Assembly (NCBI GenBank): GCA_023375785.1
Contig: SZWC01000578.1
Span: forward strand, 61,771 to 99,975
Length of the DNA: 38,205 bases
Source of the DNA: Penium margaritaceum
Lineage: Eukaryota > Streptophyta > Zygnematophyceae > Desmidiales > Peniaceae
Reading direction: 5' to 3'
Position 1 is the first letter of the stretch; every line of letters starts with the position of its first letter. Below the pieces are notes generated by a model. The model was not told the origin of the DNA and did no database searches. It saw only the letters and a program-made list of their open reading frames with translations. Positions 23,501 through 34,948 of this stretch are shown here, one piece after another. The position numbers were made by a program, and so were the translations under genes.

Positions 23501-26019
23501 AGGGTGCAACTAGGGTGCAACTAGGGCGCAAGTAGGGTGCAAGTACGGCACAAGTGGGGCCCAACTAGGGCGCAACCAGGACGCAACTAGAATGCAACTA
23601 GGGTGCAACTTGGGTGCAACTAGGGTGCTACTAGGGTGCAACTAGTGTACAACTAGGGTGCAAGTAGGCACAACAAGGGCGCAACTAGGGCACAACTAGA
23701 GTCCAAGTAGGACACAAGTATGTCCCAACTAGTGCGTAGCTAGTGCCCAACTGAGGTACAAGTATGGCAAACTGTGGCACAACTAGGATGGAAGTAGGAC
23801 GGAAGTAGGGTGCCACTAGGGCACAACTAGGCCGCAACTAGGACGCAAGTAGGATGCAAGTAGGGCGCATCTAGGACGCAAGTAGGGCACAGCTAGGGCG
23901 CAACTAGGGTGCAACTAGGACATAGCTAGTGCCCAATTGAGGCATCAGTAGGGGGCAACTAGGGCACATCTAGGGCGCAAGTAGGACCCAACTATGGCGC
24001 AACTAGAATGCAACTAGGGCGCAATTGGGACGCAACTACGGTGCAAGTAGGGCGCAACTAGGGCATAACCAGGGCGTAACTAGGACATAGCTAGTTCCCA
24101 AATGAGGCGCAACTAGGGCGCAATCAGGGCACAAGTAGGTCGCAACTAGGGTACAAATAGGGCATAACTAAGGAGCAACTAGGGTGCAACTAGGGCGCAA
24201 CTAGGTTACAAGTAGGACGCAACTAGGGCACAACGAGGGCACAACAAAGGCGCATCTAGGGCGCAACTAGGGAGAAACTAGGGTGTAACTAGGGTGCAAC
24301 TAGTGCCCAACTGAGGCGCAACAAGGGCACAACTAGGGTGCAAGTAGAACAAAAGTAGGGCGCAACTAGGGTGCAATTAGGGCGCAACTAGGGCGCTAAT
24401 CGGACGCAACTAGGGCGTAACTTGGATGCAACTAGGGTACAAGTAGAGCGCAAGTAGGGTTCAACTAAGGCGCAACTAGGGCGTAACTAGGATGCAACTA
24501 AGGCGCAACTAGGACAGAACAAGGGGGCAACTAGGGCACAACTAGGGGGCAAGTAGGGCGCAACTAGGGCGCAACTATGAAGTAACTAGGGCGCAACTAG
24601 GACGTAACTACGGTGCAACTAGGACACAACTAGGGTAAAACTAGGGCGCAAGTAGGGCGGAAGTAGGGCGCAACTAGGGCCCAACTAGGACGCAACTAGG
24701 GTGCAACTAGGATGCAACTATGGCGCAAGTAGGGCATAGCTAGGGAACAACTAGGGTGCAACTTGCGTGCAACTAGGACGTAGCTAGTGCCATATTGAGG
24801 CGCAAGTAGGGCGCAACTAGGACGCAACTAGTCCACAACTAGGGCCAAGTAGGACACAAGTACGGCCCAACTAGGGCGTAGCTAGTGTCCAACTGAGGCA
24901 CAAGTAGGGTGCAACTACGGCATAGCTATTGCGGAAGTAGAACGGAAGTAGGGCGCAAGAAGGGTGCAACTAGGGCGCAACTAGGGTGCAACTAGGATGC
25001 AACTAGGATGCAAGTAATGCGCAACTAGGACGAAACTCGTGTGTAACTAGGGTGCAACTAGGAAACAAGCAGGGCGCAAGTAGGGCGCAACTAGGGCACA
25101 AGTAGGGTACAACTAGGATGCAACTAGGGCAGAACCAAAATGCAACTAGGACGCAACTACGGTGCAAGTAGGGCGTAACTAGGGCAAATCTAGGGTGCAA
25201 CTAGGGCACAACTAGGGTACAACTAGGGCGCAACTAGGGCGCAACTAGGGTGCAAGTAGGGGAAAACTAGTGCGTAACTAGGGTACAACTAGGGTGTAAC
25301 TAGGGTATAACTAAGATGGAAGTAGGACGTAAATAGGGTGCGACTAGGGTGCAACTAGGGTGCAACTAGGGGGCAAGTAGGGCGCAACTCGGGCATAACT
25401 AGGGCACAAGTAGGACGCAACTAGGGTGTAACTATGACACAACTAAGGCATAACTAGGGTGCAACTGGGGGCAACTAGGGTGCAACTAGGGCGCAACTAG
25501 TGCCCAACTGAGATGCAACTAGGGCGCAACTAGGATGCAAGTAGGACGCAAGTGGGGCGCAACTAGGGCGCAACTAGGACGCAACTAGGGCGCAACTAGG
25601 ATGCAACTAGGGCATAAATAGGACGCAACTAGTGCCCAACTGAGGCATAACTAGGGTACAACTAGGGTGGAAGAAGTACGCAAGGAGGGCGTAACTAGGG
25701 TGCAATTAGGAAGCAACAAGGGCGCAACTAGGGCGGAACAAGGGTGCAACTAGGACGCAACTAGGACGCAACAAGGATGCAAGTAGGGCGCAAGTAGGGC
25801 GCAACTAGGGTACAACTAGGGCGCAACTAGGGTGTAACTAGAGCGAAACTAGGGTGCAACTAGGGCACAACTAGGACGGAAGTAAGGCGCAAGTAGGGCA
25901 CAACCAGGGCACAACTATGGCGTAACTAGGGCGCAACAAGGGTACAAGTAGGTCACATCTAAGGTGCAACAAGGACGCAACTAGGGTGCAACTAGGACGC
26001 AACTAGGATGTAGCTAGTG

Positions 26020-26690
26020 CCCTACTTGCAACCTACTTCCGTCTACTAGGCGGAAGTAAGGCGCAACTAGGGCACAACCAGGGCACAACTAGGGCGCAAG
26101 TAGGACACAACTAGGGCACAACTAGGGCGAAACAAGGGCGCAACTAGAGCAAAACTATGGCACAACTAGGGCACAACTAGGGCGGAAGTAAGGCGCAATT
26201 AGGACACAACCAGGGCGCAACTGGGGTGCAACAAGGGTGCAAGTACGACGTCCTAGTTGCAACCTACTTCTGTCCTAGTTGCGCCCTTGTTGCGCCCTAG
26301 TTGTGTCCTACTTGTGCCTCAGTTGGGCACTAGCTACGCCCAAGTTGTACCCTAGTGGCGCCCAAGTTGCGCCCTAGTCGATCCCTAGGTGCATCCCACT
26401 TGCGCGTTAATTGCGCCCTAGTTGCAAAACTAGAATGCAACTAGGGCGCAACTAGGGCGGAAGTAAGGCGCAAGTAGGGCGCAACCAGGGCGCAACTAGG
26501 GTGCAACTAGGGCGCAACAAGGGTGCAAGTAGGACACAACTAGAGTACAACTAGGACGCAACTAGGGTGCAACTAGGGTGCAAGTAGGGCATAGCTAGTG
26601 CCCAACTTGCAACCTACTTGAAACCTACTAGGGTGCAACTAGGGTGCAACTAGGGCGCAACTAGGGCGCAACTAGGGTGCAACCCTACCT
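26020..26690. repeat. Strand-switch zone of the satellite
   Basis: The monomer direction changes seven times. It is + up to about 26,020, - at 26,021-26,043, + at 26,044-26,250, - at 26,251-26,426, + at 26,427-26,602, - at 26,603-26,628, + at 26,629-26,682, and - from about 26,683 onward. Each switch into the - direction carries the same word or a close variant, TTGCAACCTACTTCCGTC (26,026-26,043; 26,257-26,274; 26,607-26,624; 26,690-26,706). This word is a variant of the GACGGAAGTAGG part of the punctuation module. It recurs once more, exact, at 32,631-32,648 inside the - arm. Confidence 0.9.
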
Positions 26691-29600
26691 GCAACCTACT
26701 TCCGTCCTAGCTGCGCCCTAGTTGTGCCCTAGTTGTGTCCTACTTGTGCCTTAGTTGGACACTAGCTTGTCCAAGTTGTGTCCTAGTTGCGCCATAGTTG
26801 TACCCTAGTTGAGCCCTAGTTGCACCCTACTTGCGCCTTAGTTGCACCCTAGTTACACACTAGTTGCGCCCTAGTTGTACCCTACTTGTGCCCTACTTGC
26901 GCCCTAGTTGCGTCCTAGTTGCACCCTAGTTACACCCTATTTGTGCCCTAGTTGCACCCTAGTTGCGCCCTAGTTGCACAATAGTTGCACCCTAGTTGCG
27001 CCCTAGTTGCACCCTACTTGCACCCTAGTTGCGCCCTAGTTGTGCTCTAGTTACGTCCCAGTTGCACCCTAGTTGTACCCTAGTTGAGCCCTTAGTTGCC
27101 CCCTAGTTGCGTCCTAGTTGCATCTTACTTGCACCCTACTTGCATCCTAGTTGCACTCTAGTTGCACCTTAGTTGCACCCTACTTGCGCCCTAGTTGCGT
27201 CCTAGTTGCATCCTAGTTGCGGCCTGGTTCCGTCCTACTTGCGCCCTTCTCTCGTTTAAGTTGCACCCTAGTTGTGCCTCAGTTGGGCACTAGTTGCACC
27301 CTAGTTGCCCCCTAGTTGTGCCCTAGTTGCGTCCTAGTTGCGCCTTAGTTGCGGTCTAGTTGCACCCTAGTTGCGCCCTACTTGTGCCCTATTTGCGCCC
27401 TAGTTTCACCCTAGTTGCACCCTAGTTGCGACCTAGTTACATCCTAGTTGTGTCCTAGTTGCATCCGACTTGCGTCATGCTTGCACCCTAGTTGCACCCT
27501 AGTTGCGCCTCAGTTGGGCACTAGCTACACCCTAGTTGTACTCTAGTTACGTCCTACTTGCACTCTAGTTGCTTCCTAGTTGTGCCCTAGTTGTGCCCTA
27601 GTTGCACCCTAGTTACGCCCTACTGGTGCCCTGGTTGCACCTCAATTGCTCACTAGTTATGCCCTAGTTGCACCCTAGTTGCGTCCTAGTTACGCCCTAC
27701 TCGTGCCCTAGTTGCGTCCTACTTGTACCCTAGTTGCGCCCTAGTTGCGCCCTAGTTTCGTCCTAGTCACACCCTACTTGCACCCTAGTTGCACCCTAGT
27801 TGCGTCCTAGTTGTGCCCTTCTTGCACCCTAATTCCGTCCTACTTCTGCTCTAGCCGCACCCTAGTTGCACCCTACTTGCGCCTCAGTTGGACACTAGCT
27901 ACGCCCTAGTTGGGCCATACTTGCGCCCTACATGTACACTAGTTGCGTCCTTCTTGTGCCCTACTTGCGCCCTAGTTGCGTCTGAGTTGTGCCTTGGTTG
28001 GACACTAGCTACGCCCTAGTTGCATCCTAGGTGCGCCCTAGATGTGCCCTACTTGGGCCCTAGTTGTGCCCTAGTTGCACCCTAGTTACGCCCTAGGTGC
28101 ACCATACTTGCACCCTAATTGCGCCCTAGTTGCACCCTAGTTGCTTCCTAGTTGCATCCTACTTTCGTCCTACTTGTGCCCTACTTGCACCCTAGTTGCA
28201 CCCTACTTGTGCCCTACTTTCACCCTAGTTGCACCCTAGTTGTGCCCTACTTGCGCCCTACTTGCGCCCTACTTGCGTCCTAGTTGCGCCTTAGTTACGC
28301 CCTAGTTGTGCCCTAGTTCAACCCTAGTTGCACCCTAGTTGGACAATAGTTGCGCCCTAGTTGCACCCTAGTTACACCCTAGTTGCACCGTGCTTACGCC
28401 CTAGTTGCGTCCTATTTGCGGCCTAGTTTCGTCCTACTTGCGCCCTTCTCTCGTCCAAGTTGCGCCCTAGTTGCGCCTCAATTGGGTACTGGTTGCACCC
28501 TAGTTGCGTCCTAGTTGCGCCCTAGTTGCGCCCTAGTTGCGCCCTACTTGCGCCTTAGTTGTGGTCTAGTTGCACCCTAGTTACGCCCTACTTGTGCCTT
28601 ATTTGCGCCCTAGTTGCGCCCTAGTTGCGACCTAGTTACATCCTAGTTGTGTCCTAGTTACGTCCTTCTTGCGCCATGCTTGTACCCTAGTTGCGCCCTA
28701 GTTGCGCCTCAGTTGGACACTAGCTACGCCCTAGTTGCACTCTAGTTGCATCCTACTTGCGCCCTAGTTGCTTCCTAGTTGCGCCCTAGTTGCACCCTAG
28801 TTGCGCCCTAGTTGCAGCATACTGGTGCCCTAATTGTACCTCAGTTGCTCACTAGCTATGCCCTAGTTGCACCCTAGTTGCACCCTAGTTGCGCCCTACT
28901 TGTGCCCTAGTTGTGCCCTACTTGTGCCCTACTTGCGCCCTAGTTGCACCCTAGTTGTATCCTAGTTTCGCCCTACTTGCGTCCTACTTACGCCCTAGTT
29001 GCGCCCTAGCTGCGTCCTGGTTGCACCCTTCTTGCACCCTCATTCCGTCCTACTTCCGCCCTAGCTTTACCCTAGTTGCGCCCTACTTGCGCCTCAGTTC
29101 AACACTAGCTACGCCCTAGTTGGGCCATACTTGCGCCCTACTTGTAGCCTAGTTGCACCCTAGTTACGCTCTAGTTGCGCCCTAGTTGCGCCCTAGTTGC
29201 GCCCTACTTACGTTCGAGTTGCACCCTAGTTGTGCCCTAGTTGCACCCTAGTTGTATCCTGGTTGCGCCCTAGTTGCACCCTAGTTGCGCCCTGGTTGCG
29301 CCCTAGTTGCTCCCTAGTTGTACCCTAGTTACGCCCTACTTGTGCCCTAGTGCCGTAGTTTTGTCCTAGTTGCGCCCTAGTTACACCCAAATTGAGTCAT
29401 GTTTACGCACTGGTTGCGCACTTTTTGCGCCCTACTTGCGCCCTAGTTGCGCCCGAGTTGCGCCTCAGTTGGACACTAGCTACGCCCTAGTTGCGCCCTA
29501 GGTGCGCCATAGTTTCGCCCTACTTGGACCCTAGTTGCATCCTAGTTGCACCCTAGTTGCGCCCTAGTTCCACCATACTTGCGTCCTAATTGCGCCCTAC

Positions 29601-32600
29601 TTGCGCCCTAGTTGCACCCTCCTTTCGCCCTACTTGTGCCCTAGTTGCACCCTAGTTGCACCCTAGTTGCGCCCTACTTGCGCCCTAGATGTGCCCTAGT
29701 TACGCCCTAGTTGCGCCCTAGTTGCGCCCTAGTTACACCCTATTTGTATCCTACTTGTGTTCTACTTCCGCCCTAGTTGTAACCTAGTTGTGCCCTAGTT
29801 ACGCCCTAGTGGCCCCTTGGATACTTGTTTCACCCAAGTTGCACCCTAGTTGCACCCTAGTTGCGCCCAAGTTGCGCCCTAGTTGCGCCCTAGTTGCACC
29901 CTACTTGCGCCGTAGTTGCGCACTAGTTGTGCCCTAGTTGTGTCCAAGTTGCGCCCTAGTTGCTCCCTAGTTGCGCCCTAGTTTCGCCCTAGTTGTGCCC
30001 TACTTGCACCCTATTCGCGCCCTAGCTGCGTCCCAGTTGCACCCTACATGTGCCCTACTTCCGTCCTACATCCACCCTAACTGCGTCCTAGTTGCACCCC
30101 ACTTGTACCTCTGTTGGACACTAGCTACACCCTAGTTGGGCCACACTTGCGCCCTGCGTGCGTCCTATTTGTGCCCTAGTTGTGCCCTACTTGCGCCCTA
30201 GTTGCGCCCTAGTTGCACCCTAGTTGCATCCTACTTGTGCCCTGCTTGCGTCCTAGTTGCACCTTAGTTGGTGCGCCCTAGTTGGGTCCTAGTTGCGCCG
30301 CAGTAACTTTCTAGTTGGGCTCTAGTTGCGTCCTAGTTGCATCCTAGTTGTGCACTACTTGTGCCCTACTTGTGTCCTAGTTGCACCCTAGTTGCACCCT
30401 AGTTGTGCCCTACTTGCGCCCTAGTTGCATCCTTGTTTCACCCTAGTTACGCCATAGATGCCGCCCTACTTGCACCCTACTTGCGCCCGAGTTGCGTCCT
30501 AGTTGTGCCTTTGTTGCGCCCTAGTTGCACCCTAGGTGTGCCCTAGTTGTGCCCTAGTTGCACCTTAGTTTCGTCCTGGTTACGTCCTAGTTGCATCTTA
30601 GTTGCATCCTAGTTGTGCCCTAGTTGCGTCCTAGTTGCACCCTAGTTGCACCCTATTTACGCCCTACTTGCACAATACTTGCACCCTAGTTACACACTTG
30701 TTGCACCTTGGGTCCTAGTTGCGCCCTACTTGCGCCCTACTTACGCCCTACCTGCGCCCTACTTGTACCCTACTTGCACCCTGGTTGTGTCCTACTTGCG
30801 CCCTACTTGCGCCCTAGTTGCGCCTTAGTTGCACCCTAGTTTCACCCTACTCGCGCCCTAGTTGTGTCCTAGTTGTACCCTAGTTGCACCTTAGTTGCGC
30901 CCTAGTTGCGTCCTATTTGCGCCATAGTTGCGCTCTATTTGCGCCCTGGTTGCGCCCTAGCTGCGCCCTAGTTGCACCCTAGTTGCACCCTAGTTGCACC
31001 GTACTTGCGTCCTACTTGCGCCCTAGTTGTTCCCTAGTTGCGCCCTAGTTGCGCCCTAGTTGCGCCCTAGTTGCACCCTAGTTGCCCCCTCATTGGGCCC
31101 TAGTTGCGCCCTAGTTGCGCCATAGTTCCGTCCTAGTTGCGCCTTACTTGCACCCTAGTTGCACCCTGGTTGCGCCTCATTTTGGCACTAGTTGCACCCT
31201 AGTTGCATCCTAGTTTCGCCCTAGTTGCGTCCTAGTTCACCTTAGTTGCGCCCTAGTTGCACCCTAGTTGCGTCCTACTCGCGCCCTAGTTGCGCCCTAG
31301 TTGCACCCTAGTCGCACCCTTGTTGTGTCCTAGTTGGGTCCTAGTTGTGCCCTACTTGCATCCTAGTTGTGCCCTAATTGCGCCCTAGTTGCGTCCTAGC
31401 TATTCCCTAGTTATGCCTTACTTGCGCCCTAGTTGCGCCCTAGTTGCGCCCCACTTGCATCCTACTTGCACCCTAGTTGCGCCCTAGTTACGTCTCGTTT
31501 CGTCCTACTTGTGCCCTACCTGCGCCCTAGTTGCGCCCTAGTTGCAACCTAGTTACGCCCTAGTTGCGCCCCAACTGCGCCCTAGTTACACCCCAGTTAC
31601 ATCTCAGTTACGCCCCGAATGCGCCATAGTTGCACCCTAGTTGCGACATAGCTGCGCCCTAGTTGTAGCCTACGTGCGCCCGAGTTGCGCCCTAGTTGCA
31701 TGCTAGTTGCGCCATAGTTGCGCCCTAGTTGCACCCTACTTGCGTCCTAGTTGCACCCTAGGTGCACCCAAGTTGTGCCCTAGTTGCACCCTAGTTGTGC
31801 CCTAGTTGCGCCCTAGTTGCACCCTAGTTGCACCCTACTTGCACCCTAGTTGTGCCCTAGTTGTGCCCTAGTTGCGTCCTACTTACGCCCTAGTTGCGCC
31901 CTAGTTGCATCCTAGATCCGCCCTAGTTGCACCCTAGTTGCATCCTAGGTGCGTCCTATTTGCGCCCTAGTTGTGCCCTAGTTACATCCTAGTTGTGCCC
32001 TAGTTGCGCCCTACTTGTGCCCTAGTTTCGCCCTAGTTGTTTCCTAGTTGCATCCTAGTTGTACCCTAGTTGCACCCTAGTTGCGCCCTAATTGCACCCT
32101 AGCTGCGCCCTAGTTGCGCCCTACTTGCATCCTCATTGTGCCCTAGTTGCGCCTCAGTTGGGCACTAGTTGCGTCCTAGTTGCGCCCTATTTTCACCTTA
32201 GTTGTCCCCTTGTTGTGCCTTCGTAATGCCCTAGTTGCGCCCTAGTTGTGTCCTACTTGCGCCCTAGTTGGGCCTGAGTTGGGTCCAAGTTGCACCCTAG
32301 TTCCACCATAGATGCACCCTAGTTGCGCCCTACTTGCGTCCTGCTTGCGTCCTTGTTGTGCCCTAGCTGTGCCCTAGTTGCGCCATAGTTGCACCCTACT
32401 TGCGCCCTAGTTGCGCCCTTGTTGCGTCCTAGTTGCGCCTCAGTTGGACACTAGGTACGTCCTAGTTGCGCCCTAGTTGCTTCCTAGTTGCGCCCTACTT
32501 GCGTCCTAGTTACGCCCTAGTTGCACCCTAGTTGCGCCCTAGTTACGCCCTAGTTGCGTCCTTGTTGCGCCCTACCAGCGTCCTAGTTGCACCCTAGTTG

Positions 32601-34812
32601 CGCCCTAGTTGTGCCCCAATTGCGCCCTACTTGCAACCTACTTCCGTCCTACCTGCGCCCTAGTTGCGCCCTAGTTGTGTCCTACTTGTGCCTCAGTTGG
32701 ACACTAGCTACGCCCAAGTTGTGTCCTAGTTGTGCCCTAGTTGAGCCCTAGTTGTACCCTACTTGCGCCCTAGTTGCACCCTAGTTGTACCCTAGTTGTG
32801 CCCTACTTGCACCCTACTTGCGCCCTACTTGCGCCTTTCTTGCATCCTAGTTGCACCCTAGTTGCATCCTAGTTGTGTCCTAGTTGCACCCTAGTTGTGT
32901 CCTAGTTATACAATAGTTGCGCCCTAGTTGCACCCTACTTGCACCCTAGATGTGCCCTAGTTGTGCCCTAGTTACGCCCTAGTTGCGCCCTAGTTGCTTC
33001 CTAGTTGCATCCTACTTGCGCCCTACTTGCATCCTAGTTGCACCCTAGTTGCGCCCTCGTTGCACCCTACTTGCACCCTAGTTGCGTCCTAGTTGCGCCC
33101 TAGTTGCAGCCTAGTTCCGTCCTACTTGCGCCCTTCTCTCGCCCAAGTTGTGTTCTAGTTGCGCCTCAATTGGACACTAGTTGCACCATAGTTGCACCCT
33201 AGTTGCGCCCTAGTTGTGCCCTAGTTGCGCCCTAGTTGCACCCTAGTTGTGTCCTAGTTGCGCCTTAGTTTCAGTCTAGTTGCACCCTACTTGTGCCCTA
33301 TTTGCGCCCTAGTTGCGCCCCAGTTGCTACCTAGTGACATCCTAGTTGTGTCATAGTTGCGTCCCACTTCTGCCATTCTTCCACCCTAGTTGCGTCCTAG
33401 TTGTACCTCAGTTGGGCACTAACTACGCCCTAGTTGCACCCTAGCTGCGTCCTACTTGCGCCCTAGTTGCGTCCTAGTTGCGCCCTAGTTGCGCCCTAGT
33501 TGCGCCCTAGCTACGCCCTACTTGTGCCCTAGTTGTGCCCTATTTGCACCTTAGTTGCTCACTAGTTACGCCCTAGTTGCACCCTAGTTGCGCCCTAGTT
33601 GCACCCTACTTGTGTCCTAGTTGTGCCCTACTTGTGCCCTACTTGCACCCTAGTTGTGCCCCAGTTGTGCCCTAGTTTCGCCCTAGTTGTGCCTTACTTG
33701 CGCACTAGTTGCGCCCTAGTTGCGCCCTATTTGCGTCCTAGTTGCGCCCTTCTTGCACCCTAATTCAATCCTACTTCAACCCTAGCTGCACCCTAGTTGC
33801 ACCCTACTTGTGCCTCAGTTGGACACTAGACACGCCCAAGTTGGGCCATACTTGTGCCCTACTTGTACCCTATTTGCGCCCTTTTTGCGCCCTAGTTACG
33901 CCGTACTTGTGCCCTAGTTGCACCATAGTTGCGTCCTAGTTGCGCCCTTTTTGTGTTCTACTTGCACCCTAGTTGTTCCCTAGTTGCACCCTATTTGCGC
34001 CCTACTTGTACCCTGGTTGAGCCCTAGTTGCACCCTAGTTGCGCCCTAGTTGCACCCTAGCTGCGCCCTAGTTGCGCCCTAGTTGCGCCCTAGTTGCGCC
34101 CTAGTTGCACCCTAATTGCGCCCTAGTTGCGCCCTGATTGCGCCCTTCTTGCGCACTACGTGCGCCCTAGTTGTGCCCGCGTTGTGCCTCAGTTTGGCAG
34201 TAGCTATGTCCTAGTTGCATCGTAGTTGTGCCCTAGGTGCACCCTAGTTGCGCCTTAGTTGTACCCTAGTTGCGTCCTAGTTTTGCCCTATTTGCGCCCT
34301 ACTTGCGCCCTTGTTTCGCCCTAGTTGCACCCTAGTTGCACCCTAATTTCATCGTAGTTGTGCCCTAGTTGCGCCCTACTCGCGCCCTAGTTGCATCCTA
34401 GTTGCGCCCTACTTGCGCCCTAGTTGCACCCTAGTTACGTCCTAATTGCGTCCTACTTGTGTCCTAGTTGCGCCCTAGTTGCGCCCTACTTGCGCCTTAA
34501 TTGGGAACTAGGTACGCCCTAGTTGCGCCCTATTTGGACCCTAGTTACACCCTACTTGTACCCTAGTTGCGCCCTACTTGTGCCCTACTTACGCCCTAAT
34601 TACGCCCTAGTTGCACCCTAGTTACGCCCTAGTTTCCCCCTATTTGTGTCCTAATTGTGCCCTAGTTGCGCCCTAGTTGCGCCCTACTTGCGCCCTACTT
34701 CCGTCCTACTTCCGTCCTAGCTGCACCCTAGTTGCACCCTAATTGCACCTCAGTTGGGCACAAGCTACGCCCTAGTTGGGCCGTACTCCCGTCCTACTTG
34801 CGCCCTGGTTTG
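26683..34812 (-). repeat. 11-bp satellite, - orientation arm (about 8.1 kb)
   Basis: The same monomer read on the other strand (TTGCGCCCTAG / TTGCGCCCTAC on +). It has its own higher-order structure. The marker GCGCCCTTCTCTCG occurs at 27,241, 28,440 and 33,128. GCGACCTAGTTACATCC occurs at 27,428 and 28,627, with a relative at about 33,336. The first interval is exactly 1199 bp (109 monomers) for both markers, and the 28.4-to-33.1 interval is about four times that. The array stops at about 34,812 (TGCGCCCTGGTTTGTTAG). The open frame at 30,646-30,828 is a repeat artefact. Confidence 0.96.
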
Positions 34813-34948
34813 TTAGAGTAATGGAGGGAGCTGGCGAGTGATGGCAGAGGCAAGCAGAAGCAATGGGACATGTGGGAGCTTGGGAGACTGATGACAAGAG
34901 CGTGGAGCTGTGAGACGATTCAAGGATTTCGTCGTAGAACTCGGATAG
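34813..34948. other. Purine-rich satellite border; nothing recognised
   Basis: G/A-rich sequence without satellite monomers. It could be upstream sequence or an intron of the candidate gene that follows, but no motif supports either. Confidence 0.4.

Larger units (their letters stand above)
3641..26020 (+). repeat. 11-bp satellite, + orientation arm (about 22.4 kb)
   Basis: Tandem, gap-free copies of an 11-bp monomer with consensus (C/G)TAGGGCGCAA. The first base splits monomers into two common classes, CTAG and GTAG. Most other changes are transitions: GGGCGCAA becomes GGGTGCAA, GGGCACAA, GGACGCAA or GGGCGTAA. Phase is kept over long distances; even odd-looking stretches such as CTAGTGCCCAA and CTGAGGCGCAA are in-frame 11-mers. 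Variant monomers come in fixed orders that recur about every 1.1 kb (higher-order repeats). No gene is embedded: open frames on the - strand encode 11-residue repeats (PSCALVAPYLR type), as expected when an 11-bp repeat is read in threes. The largest disturbance I saw is at about 16,676-16,702 (CACATTTCTTGGCAAAAG). Confidence 0.97.

Noticed and set aside
30646..30828. Open frame in the - arm giving an 11-residue repeat protein
   Set aside because: Satellite artefact; composition and period follow from the 11-bp monomer.
3641..34812. CRISPR array
   Set aside because: The repeats are contiguous 11-mers with no unique spacers, and the DNA is eukaryotic.
3641..34812. Canonical telomere
   Set aside because: The unit is 11 bp, not TTTAGGG or TTAGGG, it is inverted internally, and unique DNA flanks both ends.
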